Source of the DNA: Pleurodeles waltl
Lineage: Eukaryota; Chordata; Amphibia; Caudata; Salamandridae
Assembly (NCBI RefSeq): GCF_031143425.1
Contig: NC_090438.1
Coordinates: forward strand, 755,869,823 to 755,933,822
Direction: 5' to 3'
Length of the DNA: 64,000 bases
The position numbers and the translations under genes were made by a program. This document shows, piece by piece, positions 49,191 through 60,300 of this stretch (positions within the stretch are counted from its first letter, which is position 1; the number at the start of each line of letters is the position of its first letter). The notes below the pieces were generated by a model. It was not told the DNA's origin. It searched no databases and was given only the letters and a program-made list of their open reading frames with translations.

Positions 49191-49540
49191 GTAATGGGCC
49201 CATAATATGGCTTTTTTTGCAGATCATAATACCATGTTTGCGGTGATGACATGCGGTCAATCGAAAAGGGGTGTGCTGACACTTTCATGGTAGGGGCGGA
49301 CCCTAGGATGCGCATCGCTGCGACGCTGACAGTACTCTTCCCTCCCAAGCGTGTTCTAGGGCCCGGCTCATTGGAATGGAGGAAATGAAAGTGTCGAAGT
49401 AATCGGGGTGCATGCACTTGCCGAGCAGTAACCCAGGAATCCTTCTCTGTCCTATGACCTTTCCAAGACATACCATAATGATTCCATCTTTGCTTAGAAT
49501 CAAGGATTGTTCGAACATCGTATTTCCATTCTGCATGCAC
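49169..49540 (-). pseudogene. Gypsy integrase C-terminal chromodomain
   Basis: The frame reads YDVRTILDSKQRWNHYGMSW then KGHRTEKDSWV. This fits the chromodomain pattern of a hydrophobic strand E-x-I-L-D-x-R, then Y-L-V-K-W-K-G-x-x-x-E-x-x-T-W-E. The aromatic and KG positions are recognisable though eroded. In chromoviruses this domain directs integration to particular chromatin. It lies directly downstream of the integrase core and before the LTR, as expected. Confidence 0.78.
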
Positions 49541-49819
49541 TTGTACAGGAGGAGGACAAGGAGGCCTGTTGGAAGGTGCTAATTTCTATATAACGAAGTG
49601 TGAAACACTGGGTATATACGCAGTATGGAAGGTAATTGTAGTTTATAAGTAACCGGATTTACTTGACAAATCACTCGGTACGGACCGATATATTTAGGGT
49701 GAGACATGTGCTTGTTTTAAAAGACTATGTATCAAGTAGATAGCCAGACTTAATGCCTTGGTTGAGAGGTCAGGCTTGCACAGTGTTTTTGTCATAGTAT
49801 TTTTTGTATTGTATCTTGG

Positions 49820-50560
49820 CTTTTGCTAAATGTTTCTGAAACGTGTTTGTGTTTGGTAAAGGTGTTGTAGGAAATCCTTAACAGCAGGCGTAGCATTTAC
49901 CAATCTAGGCAGAGCCACTAGTAATGTGTCAGGGTGGAAACCAAGTAGGCCATAAAAAGAGGTTGTGTCTGTGGAAGAATGGTAGGAATTATTATAATTT
50001 ATTTCTGCAAGCCAGAGGAAGGAGTCCCAAGAATCTGTGGCTTCTTCTGCATAACACCTCAAATACTGTTTTAAAGTTTGGTTCAAATGTTCTGTCTGCC
50101 CATCAGTTTGAGGATGATGACTAGTGAATAGTGTAGATGAAATATAAAGAGATTTGCACCATGTTTGCCACAATTGAGACAAACGATGTGAACCTTGACC
50201 TGAACGCATGACTTTGGGTAACATGTTAAGACGTACTACATGTTGTAGAAGGAGAATAACCAGTTGACAGGATGTTGGAATATTAGTGCAGGAGATGAAA
50301 CGTGCGTCTTTAGTGTGACTATCCACAATCACCAGAATTACTGTACATCGTAGTACCTTTGAAAGTCTGATAATAAAATCAAAGGATATATGTTCCCAGG
50401 GTTTTTGTGGAGTTGGAAGAGGATGTAGCAGTCCTTTTGGTTTAAAGTGATTTGACTTATTTCGTGCACAGATGTCCTATTCGGTTACCATAGTTTTAAT
50501 GCATTTTTTCATAGAGGGCCACCAAAAGTATCTTTGTATTAGGTCTAAGGTTTGGGAAAA
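49820..50560 (-). pseudogene. Gypsy integrase core
   Basis: Positions 50540-50340 give WWPSMKKCIK, then HPLPTPQKPWEHISFDFI, the zinc-domain end and first catalytic Asp context. The frame 50332-49826 gives HHPQTDGQTEHLNQTLKQYL, the hallmark third-motif region with the catalytic Glu, and AEINYNNSYHSSTDTT. The segment is well conserved for an old copy. Stops separate the N-terminal part. Confidence 0.88.
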
Positions 50561-50858
50561 CCTGGATGTACTGCAAAAGGATGTGTGTGTAGCCAAAGGA
50601 CGACCATGTGACTTAAATCAGCGTTTGTAATAAATAATTGAGAGTCATTTATGGGTAGTCCTTGAACTATAGTTCTTTTAGGATTTCCTGGAGACATTTT
50701 TTCCATTAATCTTTTTTAAAATGATCTCAAATGTTTGTCAAAAAAAATGTTCTGTATCTATGAGACAGATTATTTTATCTGAGGTGATTTTGGACTGAGA
50801 TAAACCTTTATCATGAAACATGCATCTGCCTTTTGATTATCAGTTCCTGGTCGGAAGA

Positions 50859-51254
50859 TTACGACAAAATCAAACTCTGCAAAAAACATAGCATCCATCG
50901 CAATTGACGTGGGGTTAACAACCTGGCTGAGCTCATGAAGTGAAAAGTATGATGATCTGTGTACACTGTGATTATATGTTTTGCACCCTTTAAATAGTGG
51001 TTCATTTCCTTGAACACATCCCGAATGGCTACAAATTCCTTCACTGCAATGACATAATTTTGCTCAGCAGCATTGAGTTTCCAAAACATATAAATGACTG
51101 GATGTAATTGTCCTGTGTCTTGATTTCTCTGTGAAGGGACTACCCCTATTGCAACATCTGAGGCATCCGCTTCAACTATAAAGGGCTGACCTGTGTTAGG
51201 GTGGGCTTGAATGGGGACCAAGGTAAAGACTTTTTTAAGAGTTTCAAAAGCCAT
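50859..51254 (-). pseudogene. Gypsy RNase H
   Basis: A 131-codon frame with QPFIVEADASDVAIGVV (the Asp of the first box is usually V-D-A-S), LNAAEQNYVIAVKEFVAI and VYTDHHTFHFM. This matches the Ty3/gypsy RNase H order DASD, E-x-N-Y, TDH. Catalytic acidic residues are still visible. Confidence 0.88.
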
Positions 51255-51289
51255 GTTAGCTTCAGAGGACCATATAAATGGTTCTTTTT

Positions 51290-51902
51290 TACGTAGCAGT
51301 TTGGTAATGGGTGCTACCGTTTGTGAGAATTGACTGATAAATCATTGATAGAAGTTAGCAAAGCTGAGAAAACACTGTATATCTCATACAGATTTAGGTG
51401 TAGGCCATTTCTCAACTGCTTGTATTTTTCTTTCAGCCATTTGCATTCCAGAAGGTGTTAACACCACTCCAATGAATTATAATGTGGTCACATGGAATTC
51501 ACACTTGCTTAGTTTATAGTATAAATAATGTTTTCGAAGTGCCTTTAAAATACTCATGACTTGTTCCTCATGTTCTTATTCCGAGAACGAAAATATTATT
51601 ATATCATCAATGAGAAAAACCTGGAATTCTGCTGGTGCCTTACACAAGCCAAAAGGCATAACTGTATACTCGAACAGACCATATCAAGTTTTGAATGTGG
51701 TCTTCCACTCATTGCCAGCCCGCATTCGGACCAAATGATATGCCACTTGTAAATCCAATTTTGTATAAATTACCGCTGTCCTAACTTGATTAAAAAACTG
51801 TGGGATCAGAGGCAGCGGGTATTTATTTTTGATGGTAACTTTATTTAATGCTCGATAATCAATACAAGCTCTTAGTTCTCCATCCATTAGTCTTAGGATC
51901 AA
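51290..51902 (-). pseudogene. Gypsy reverse transcriptase
   Basis: The frame 51902-51684 reads [23 protein letters not shown], split here as the DYRALN and KYPLP boxes, then [14 protein letters not shown] (motif A with its Asp). Downstream in other frames lie YTVMPFGLCKAPAEFQ (motif B) and FLIDDIIIFS (YxDD region with both Asp). Then follow CEFH and FIGVVLTPSGM. Frameshifts occur near 51684 and 51590. Confidence 0.87.
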
Positions 51903-52368
51903 AAAAGTGGTGAAGCAGCTGGGAACTTAGAGGGGCGGATTAAACCATTGGATAGATATTTATCAAGAGACTGTCTTAGGTGTTGTGTTTCTTGATCAGA
52001 AAGAGCATTAATACAGTAACTGGGGACTGAAGCACCTGGAACCAAATCAAATCAATTTGACAGTCATATGGTCTGTGAGGAAGCAACGTCTCTGCCTCTT
52101 TTTCATTAAACACATCTTTAAATTGGCGATACTGTGGCGGGAAGTCAATATCTTTCTCAGCAGCTGTGGCAATTATAACACTAAGCGGATATCCCTTTTT
52201 TGTGTCATATGACTAGAACAAATAGCTCTACAAAACAAGGATGAGAAGTGTTTTGTTTGTTCTGCCCAATCTATTGAGGGATTATGTAAATGCAACCAAG
52301 GCATTCAAAGGATTATGCCGTATAGGGGAGCTTGAATTACATCTAACATAATTTCTTCTATATGGTTC

Positions 52369-52782
52369 TTATTCGTTTTTTAATATACACACTCTAATCT
52401 TAAAACCGTGGTTTGCATGGTTACTGGTCGTTCCATTGACCGTCTGTACCACCGTCTGTACCACTTCCGGAATAGTTTTCGGAACACAGGGTATGACTAG
52501 TTGTTGAGGGGTTTGATCATCAATGTAATTTCCTGTGGCACCAGCATCAATAGGAACACTCAGTTTATACTTTTTTTTAAGAATGTGAAGATTCACTTCA
52601 ATTTGCAAGTGTGGTATCCTAGTAGAAAGATCAAGGTTAGGCTTTTGCGAAGGGTTGGTCATTAACCCAAGTGTACCACAGATTTGGACCAAAATTAGAA
52701 GATTCTCTTGGGCAGCAGATATAACACAAACACTGTTTTTGTTATAAACAACAGACTTCTTATAACACCAGCGTTCCTTCAT
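52369..52782 (-). pseudogene. Gypsy protease region
   Basis: A 137-codon frame with LSVPIDAGATGNYID, corresponding to the aspartic protease active site D-S-G-A-T-x-N-F-I-D in chromoviruses (here D-A-G-A). The catalytic Asp is present. Sequence upstream of 52866 may be the end of gag but has no recognisable zinc knuckle. Confidence 0.75.
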
Positions 52783-53350
52783 AGAGTCAACCCAGATATT
52801 CCCGATACCTGTTGGACTTGCCTTGCATCACAGGCTGACCTGAAACATAGGACATTAACATGCCCTCACGTTTCTACTTTCTGATTACAAGTTTGGTCCC
52901 AAATAAACGTAATATTTTCTACTAACATGCCATACTCCATCCATAACGTGTTTCTAGGAAGCAGTTCAGAAACATGGGCTAACGTTCCATTTAACACACA
53001 GGGGTCATTACAATATTGGCAGTAAAAGGCACTTATCGCCGTGCAGAAGACCGCCAACACACCGCCGCGGCCGTGGAATTCCACCACGGTCATTATGACC
53101 CACAGCTCGGAATCCGCCAAAATCCGGACACTAACACAAGTCCGCCACACCAAAGGTCAGTGATAACTGGTGATAACAAAAGCTCCACTGTCACGCCAAC
53201 AGGAATACGCCCACACTGTCACGACCCACAAATCCATGCGGCGGTCTTTCAACCGCGGTATTCCATTGGCGGTACACACCGCTGCGCTCAAAATACACAC
53301 ACATTTGCAAAACACTACCACATTGGACAATTCCAAATACATACAACGCA

Positions 53351-54715
53351 ATGGGACAGCACCCAAGAACACAGGATGACATCAGGAAGAGGTGGAACGA
53401 CCTACGGGGGAAGGTGCGTTCCGTGGTCTCAAGACACAACCTTGCGGTTCAGAGGACTGCCGGCGGACCCCCACCTCCTCCCCCAGAACTCACTACATGG
53501 GAGGAGCAGGTCTTGGCTATACTGCATCCTGAGGGCCTCGCATGAGTAGCTGGAGGAATGGACTCTGGTAAGGCAAATCTTTATTACCTTATCCCCCTCA
53601 CCCCACCTGCATACAATCACATACCCCCACCCTCGTCCTCACCCCCATCACTCCAGCTCCTCACATATGTCCCAATATCACAAACCACACATCCCAAACC
53701 CAAGCCCTGCATGTAACACCAAAGCATAGACACCCATCACCAAAGCATGTCCACTGCACATACCCATACACCCCCATAAACCATTATCACACAAGGTCCT
53801 ACACAGGAATGCAAGCACTGGGGTACAGGGTCACCCACCCATTGCACACCATGGCACACACAGATGCAATAATCATGCCTTTACACCTCTGCAGGACCAA
53901 TACCCAACGTCACCGGACAGGAGGGTCCAGACATGTCCACTCCACCCACAGAAGAGGCCCACAGTGATGACAGCATCTCTGTCCAACTGGATCTAGATGA
54001 CCAGCCCGGCCTATCTGGGATCTCGGGACAGTCGGTTCCCCTTACACTGGCACAGGCCACTACAGAGCTTCCCCCCTCTGGAAACACCAGCACAGCACCC
54101 ACCCAGCGGGCCCATCCCTGTGTCCCTAGGACACATCAATCAGCAGTGTGTCCACCACTAAAGGGAACCCAAGCTAACCCACCACCCCAACAACACCAGG
54201 GACCTGGGGGCAGTGGCATTGGGCACACCGTTCAGGGGACAGAGGCCCAGGAACACAGGGGAACTGGAAGGGCTGCTGTGCGACAGGGGGAGGACAGGCC
54301 CAGGGAACCCACTCTCCACGAGGCCCTCTCCAACATCATGGGAGCCTACCACCATTCCCAGGAGACGATGGCAATGGTACTGGCCAAGTTTCAGGAGACC
54401 CAGCGGCTGCAGGAGGAGGAACAGTATCTGGGCTTCAGGGAGGAACTAAAATCCATCAATACCACCCTGGGCACCATTGTAGGGGTGCTGAAGGAACTCG
54501 TCAACACCAGGAGAGACACTGTGGAACAACAAGGGGCCCCTGACACTAGCCTGGACGATGAACTGCCCACCACCTCCGCCGGCGCTAGTGGACAGGAGGC
54601 ACTGCCACAGGACGACGACACCAGCACCCCGGCAGATGGAGAACCACCCCGCAAGCAGTCCCTGAGATCCAGGACAAAGACAGAGAACAATGCCAAGACC
54701 CCCGCCAAGAAATGA
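53351..54715 (+). pseudogene. Harbinger gene A: Myb/SANT-like protein, spliced, N-terminus lost
   Basis: Exon 53351-53567 carries DIRKRWNDLRGKVRSVVSRH, the recognition-helix part of a Myb/SANT-like fold, then a proline run PPPPPP and ELTTWEEQVL. A GT donor at 53568 and AG at 53893-53894 give an intron of 327 bases. Phases agree (1 and 1), joining MDS-G to PIPNVTG. The second exon runs to the stop at 54715. It has acidic and Pro/Ser/Thr-rich sequence and a helical QETQRLQEEEQYLGFREELK segment, then a basic tail with RSRTKTENNAKTPAKK. One in-frame TGA lies at 53543-53545. The first Myb helices expected before 53351 are missing, probably by an internal deletion. In PIF/Harbinger elements the Myb-like partner imports the transposase and binds termini. 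Confidence 0.72.
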
Positions 54716-55195
54716 GACCACCCTGATTTGTCATCCTTCTGTCCCACTTTGTCACCCTGTCCATACTTAAACTGCCCCAGCTCCACTTCCTATGCCCCTT
54801 TGGACAATGCACCTGCAAGACTAATGGACTGGACTCTGCCATGGACATTCCTCCACCATCACCCCTGACCATTTAACAACCCCCTCCACTATTTAGCACT
54901 TAAATAAGCACCCTTAAATCACAAAACAATCTGGAGTCAGTCTGTGCTTTCACAATTGTGTATTTGCAATAACTGAGGGAAATAGCAATGTCCATTGTAT
55001 TGTCAACATACCTATGTCACACAGCTCTAGTTCATGCGGAAACAAAGCAGATGTCACACAGTGGGACCCACATCTGTGAAATCGTAAGGGAAAGTGACAA
55101 CTCAGTGACCATACACTGGGGGAAAATGACAGACAGATGAGAGGCAGTAGAATTAAATCAGATGTAGCAGGCTGTGTTGTCTTCTTACCTGTGTC

Positions 55196-56287
55196 TCACT
55201 GGAAGTATTGGTGGATCACTGTATTCCTGTTGTCTAAGTCCTCTTCTTCTGCTTCCTTGTCTTCACTGTCCACAGGCTCCACAGCTGCCATAACACCTCC
55301 ATCTGGACCATCCTTCTGCAGAAAAGGCACCTGTCGTCGCAAAGCCAAGTTGTGAAGCATACAGCAGGCCACAATGATCTGTCACACCTTCTTTGGTGAG
55401 TAGAATAGGGAACCACCTGTCATATGGAGGCACCGTAACCTGGCCTTCAGGAGGCCGAAGGTCCTCTCTATAATCCTCCTAGTTCGCCCATGGGCCTCAT
55501 TGTAGCGTTCCTCTGCCCTTGTCCTGGGATTCCTCACTGGGGTCAGTAGCCATGACAGGTTGGGGTAACCAGAGTCACCTGCAAATGGCGAGGGACAACT
55601 GTTGGACACACACTAACTCACAAGGACATCCCCAGACCCAGACACCTATTCACACTGTATAGAGTCCATGTCCTCACCTAATAGCCACACACGGTGCCTC
55701 TGGAGTTGCCCCATCACATAAGGGATGCTGCTATTCCTCAGAATGTAAGCGTCATGCACTGAGCCAGGAAATTTGGCATTCACATGGGAGATGTACTGGT
55801 CTGCCAAACACACCATCTGCACATTCATCGAATGGTAACTCTTCCGGTTTCTGTACACCTGTTCACTCCTGCGTGGGGGGACCAAGGCCACATGTGTCCC
55901 ATCAATGGCACCTATGATGTTAAGGATATGTCCCAGGGCATAGAAGTCACCTTTCACTGTAGGCAAATCCTCCACCTGAGGGAAAACGATGTAGCTCTGC
56001 ATGTGTTTCAGCAGGGCAGACAACACTCTGGACAACACGTTGGAAAACATAGGCTGGGACATCCCTGATGCTATGGCTACTGTTGTTTGAAAAGACCCAC
56101 TTGCTAGCAAATGGAGTACTGACAGCACCTGCACTAGAGGGGGGATTCCTGTGGGATGGCGGATAGCTGACATCAGGTCTGGCTCCAAATTGGCACACAG
56201 TTCCAGGATTGTGGTACGATCAAGTCTGTAGGTGATGATCACATGTCGCTCCTTCAATGTTGACAGGTCCACCAGCGGTCTGTACAC
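55196..56287 (-). pseudogene. Harbinger transposase (HARBI1-like, DDE_Tnp_4), one intron
   Basis: Exon 1 is 56287-55678 and exon 2 starts at 55578. Donor GTGAGG and acceptor TTTGCAG delimit a 99-base intron (55579-55677) that joins VWLL to GDSGYPNL in frame. Features in order are a helix-turn-helix-like IASGMSQPMFSNVLSRVL, GAIDGTHVAL (Asp129 counted from the 56287 codon), FPGSVHDAYILRNS (Asp179), and in exon 2 [20 protein letters not shown] with the catalytic Glu. The DDE triad is therefore intact. A TGA at 55384-55382 cuts the frame. Beyond it the same frame continues QIIVACCMLHNLALRR to a final stop at 55198-55196. The first codon shown is GTG. The nearest ATG (56303-56301) is out of frame, suggesting a small N-terminal indel. 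It would cut and paste the element in the nucleus. Confidence 0.9.
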
Positions 56288-56777
56288 CGGAGGATGCCGC
56301 CATCACCTCACCTGCCCCAGCGGACTTTGCCTATGGAGGAGAACAGCGAGCAGAGAGTCAACCAACTCTGAGGTGCGTCAACACGACTTAATCGGAAAAT
56401 GTTTGCAAATTGACATATGGCTGTATTAGTGTTTAAGCACGGCCTAGATATGTGTGACGCAGTCCAAAATAATGCCATGTGGGCCCCTGAAATGGCAGCT
56501 GCCTGACCTGTACAGTGGGACAAAGGTATATGAGGTAACTGCGCTGGCGTTGCACACCATCGCGGTAGGCGGTCGAAGACTGTGGCGCAGTCCTGCATTG
56601 GTTAACATTGGACCCTATGGGTCCCAGGAGCCAATGACGATGTACGCCGGCGGTGACGGTACGCACCGCCATGGACGTGACCGCCATTTTCTCTCTGTTC
56701 ACTCACTTGATACCTGATCTTCGACAGGAGAGGACCTACACTGCCAATGCTGCTCTGACCTCAGTCTGGAAGAGACA

Positions 56778-59608
56778 ATGGTTCGTGTGTCTGGGGAAAG
56801 GGCCCCTGCCTTCAGCACGGAGGAGTTGGAGAAACTAGTGGATGGGGTCCTCCCCCCAGTACACACTACTCTACTGTCCTCCAGACAAACAGGTGAGTAC
56901 ACTGTTAGCATGCTGTATGGGCAATGGCTGTTTGGAGTGGTGTGGATGAAAGATGGGGGGTGGGAGAATGAGGCGTGCATGAAACGACGGTGAGTGCATG
57001 TGCGTCATGGCAAGGGTAGGGATGCGGGCCAATGACTGTGAAGGTGCGGACGGTTATATCTTCTCCTTTTCCCCTGTACTATTCCTGTAGGTTAGCGCTC
57101 ACCAGAAGAAGGATATTTGGCGTGCCATCGCCAAGGAAGTCCGGACCCTGGGGGTCCACCACAGACGGAGAACCCACTGCCGGAAAAGATGGGAGGACAT
57201 TCGCCGCTGGAGCAAGAAGACAGCAAAGGCCCTGCTGGGGATGGCCTCCCAACGTGGGAGGGGTGCCCGTCACACCATGACCCCCCTGATGTTCCGGATC
57301 CTGGCGGTGGCATACCCGGAGTTGGATGGGCACTTGAGGGCATCACAGCAGCCACAAGGGGGTGAGTACACTCTTATTCAGCTGATTCAGCGTGCATTGT
57401 AGGTGTCTGGGTGGGGGAGGTGGACTGTGGGTTCCCCTAGGCCAGGGCGAGTTTAGTAGGCAAGGTCCCTTCTGAAGGCAGGCCCTGTGGCACCCCACCC
57501 CACCTGTGTACAGAGCCAACTACACCTAGTCAGGCTGCTGTGACTTGCATGTGTGCAGCAATCGGGCACAGGCCTTGTACCCCATGTCCCTGTGATCAAT
57601 TAGGGAACTCAAAGTGCATGGCGTAGTGCAGAGGGCTGCTGTGTCTGTAGTGTCTGCCAACGGTAGCGGTATTGCATGCACTCAACATGTCTTTCTTCTG
57701 TTTCCCCCCCCCTTTTTGTGGTGTCCCTGTTCTTGTGTGCATTAGCATCATCAGGCGGAGGAGCAGTGGCACCGGAGCAGGAGGGGGCTGCATCCCACAT
57801 GGCCCTGGAGGGCGACACAACAGAGTCTGAATTCACCAGTGGGACGGAGAGCCAGGGGAGCTCCACGGCAGGGACAGGAGCTGCGACCAGCGATACGGAC
57901 TCCTCCTCTGATGGGAGCTCCCTTGTGGTGGCGGTCCCATCTGTGCCCCCCGCATCTATAGGTACAACCGCTCTCCCCTACCAGCACCGCCCTCCCAGCA
58001 GCCCCTCAGTGTTTGCCCCGTGGCCGCTCACCCAGGAGGGTGGGCATCTCCTTCACCCCAGGGACCTCAGCCCCTGCCCCTGTCACCCCTGCAGCCCTCA
58101 GTGAGAAGGCTATTGACCTCCTCAGGTCCCTCACTGTTGGGCAGTCTACCATTTTGAATGCCATCCAGGGAGTAGAGAGGCAGTTGCAACAAACCAATGC
58201 ATACCTGGGCATTCATTCTGGCCAGGCAGCCCAACAGCGAGCTTTTCAGACTCTGGCCTCAGCACTTATGGCAGCCATTGTCCCTGTTTCTAGCCTCCCC
58301 ATCCAACTTCCTCCACCCAGACCCAAACCCCTGTACCTCAGCCTACCCCACGCACACCATCAGACCAGCATGCACACACCCCAACACACAAGAGAAGCTC
58401 AGGCAAACATAAGCACCACACATCCCACAAGCACTCACACAAGTATCATACACATGCAGACATACCAACATCCACTGCCTCCACTGTGTCCCTCTCCTCC
58501 TCATCTCCCTCCTCCCTCCCTGTCTCGTCTCCACTCACCTGCATGCACTACATCGTCAGCCACTACCTCCATCACCAGCACACCCACCACCACACCCCGC
58601 TCATGTGCACTCACCACCCCCACTACCATTCACACATCCTCTGTGTCCTCTTCCAGTGTGTCTGTGAGCCCACCTCCCAAGGTACACAAATGCAGCCACA
58701 CACACACCAAACAGCCATCCACCTCACAACAGCCTCCAGTCCATGCACCTTCACCCAAAGCCATCAAACTTACACCTCCTACAACCACTACCTCTTCCTC
58801 CACTCCCAAACCCCCTCCATCTACCCGTTCCAGTGTGCCCAAAAAACCTTTCTTGTCCAACCTTGACCTCTTTCCCTCAACTCCCCCACCCCTTCAGTCT
58901 CGTAGGGCCTGCCTCTCCAGGTCCCAACCCAGCGCCTCAGCCACAACATCTGCGGAAACAGTGGTGCCAGTAGTAACCGGCTTCTGGAGTGCGCCAGGCA
59001 GCATGGCAGCCAGTGTGGCAAGGAGCCAGAGCACGGACAGTCCCCCAACTCAAAAGCAGAAAAAGTTGGCCAGTGCCCGGCGGGAGAGAGGAAAAAAACC
59101 TGCCACCAAAGCCGCTCCCAGGGGTACAGTTGGGAGTGTGGAGACAGCTGCGCCACCATCCAAGGTGGGGAAGGGGCACAGTAAAACTGGCAAGTCTGGG
59201 AAAACCTGCACAGCGGACAAGACCGCAACAAGCACTGCTGCCAAGGACACCGTCGCCACCAGCACTGCTGAACAGGACACCGCCGCCACCAGCACCGCTG
59301 CCAAGGACCCCGCCGCCACCAGCACTGCTGAACAAGACACCGCCGCCACCAGCACCGCTGAACAGGACACCGCCACCACCAGCACCGCTGCCAAGGACAC
59401 CGCCGCCACCAGCACCACTGAACAGGACACCGCCGCCACCAGCACTACTGCCAAGGACACCGCCGCCGCCAGCACTGCTGCCAAGAACACTGCCGCCACC
59501 AGCACTGCTGAACAGGACTCCGCCGCCACCAGCACCGCTGAACAGGACACCGCCGCCACCAGCACCACTGAACGGGACACCACCGCAACGAGCACCGCAG
59601 GCCAGTGA
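56778..59608 (+). pseudogene. Harbinger gene C: Myb-like protein with C-terminal decapeptide repeats, three exons
   Basis: Exon 1 is 56778-56892 (MVRVSGERAPAFSTEELEKL). Exon 2 is 57091-57361 (VSAHQKKDIWRAIAKEV, CRKRWEDIRRWSKKTAKALL), a trihelix/Myb-like DNA-binding fold. Exon 3 runs from 57746 to the stop at 59608. Splice sites are canonical. Exon 2 to exon 3 joins in phase (GG-A-SSGG). Exon 1 to exon 2 is off by one base, most simply an extra C in the C6 run at 56852-56857. A second shift lies between about 57962 and 58013. After that the frame continues 531 codons: a helical SEKAIDLLRSLTVGQSTILN segment, a long Ser/Thr/Pro/His-rich region, a basic stretch, and about 13 copies of a TAATSTAEQD-like decapeptide. 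No catalytic motif is present. Confidence 0.75.
59217..59604 (+). repeat. 30 bp minisatellite coding a decapeptide repeat, ~13 copies
   Basis: The unit is close to ACCGCCGCCACCAGCACTGC followed by TGAACAGGAC or TGCCAAGGAC. Two unit types (EQD and KD endings) alternate irregularly. Because the period is a multiple of three and lacks stops, other plus and minus frames are also open here (58989-59624 plus, 59700-59050 minus). Those are not genes. Confidence 0.93.
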
Positions 59609-59639
59609 GCACCAAAGATTCTGACGCTACTGAGGCCGC

Positions 59640-59999
59640 CACGAACAGGATGAAGCACTCTGGGCACCAAGCCCTCTCCAGAACCAGTGGAGAGATCCAT
59701 CCACTACCTCAGTCCTTGGCAGGATGAAGCACTCTGGGCACCAAGCCCCCTCCAGAACCAGTGGAGATTGACATCCACTACCTCAGCCCTTGGCAGGATG
59801 AAGCACTCAGGGCACAAAGCCCCCTCCAGAACCAGTGGAGAGATCCATCCACTACCTCAGTCCTTGGCAGGATGAAGCACTCTGGGCACAAAGCCCCCTC
59901 CAGAACCAGTGGAGATTGACATCCATTACCTCAGTCCTTGGCAGGATGAAGCACTCAGGGCACCAGGCCCCCTCCAGAACCAGTGGAGACTGTTATCCA
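59640..59999. repeat. Tandem array, ~74 bp unit, 5 copies
   Basis: TGAAGCACTC recurs at 59651, 59724, 59799, 59873 and 59946. Each unit contains CCCTCCAGAACCAGTGGAGA and a CATCCACTACCTCAG block. It starts 30 bases after the stop of gene C, inside the Harbinger element. Confidence 0.93.
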
Positions 60000-60300
60000 C
60001 TTGAGAGACTGTGGCTTTGCGCTCCCAGGATAAATCAGTGGGCAACCCACCCAATGTAGAGACTTGAGAGACTGTGGCTTTGCACTCCCCAGCATAAAGC
60101 AGTGGGCAACCCACCCACTGGAGACTTGAGAGACTGTGGCTTTGCACACCCCTGGATAAATCAGTGGGCAACCCACCCACTGTAGAGACTTGAGAGACTG
60201 TGGCTTTGCACTTCCCAGGATAAGGCAGTGGGCAACCCACTCACTGGAGAGACTTGAGAGGCTGTGGCTTTGCACTCCCCAGGACACATCAATGGGCATG
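60000..60300. repeat. Tandem array, ~62 bp unit, 5 copies
   Basis: ACTTGAGAGACTGTGGCTTT recurs at about 60000, 60062, 60125, 60188 and 60250 (last with one change). Each unit ends with CAGTGGGCAACCCACCCA-like sequence that contains the small palindrome GTGGGCAACCCAC. It follows the 74 bp array directly. Confidence 0.93.

Larger units (their letters stand above)
48186..52998 (-). mobile_element. Ty3/gypsy chromovirus-type retrotransposon, 5'-truncated
   Basis: Minus-strand protease, RT, RNase H, integrase and a terminal chromodomain occur in Ty3/gypsy order and end in a 3' LTR (about 48186-49190). The gag region is mostly missing and no 5' LTR is present. The left (5') side runs directly into the Harbinger element at about 52999, and beyond Harbinger only L1 sequence is found. 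All frames are broken. Confidence 0.85.

Noticed and set aside
53016..53549. 177-codon plus frame at the Harbinger left end
   Set aside because: It runs through the inverted terminus and noncoding leader. The coding signal at 53351-53545 is in another frame, with Myb-like residues and correct splice phase.
59050..59700. 216-codon minus-strand frame and 211-codon plus frame over the 30 bp repeat
   Set aside because: They exist because the repeat period is a multiple of three without stops. The spliced gene C frame with a conserved upstream domain explains the region.
59217..60300. CRISPR-like regular repeats
   Set aside because: Units are contiguous tandem repeats without unique spacers, in a vertebrate transposon context.
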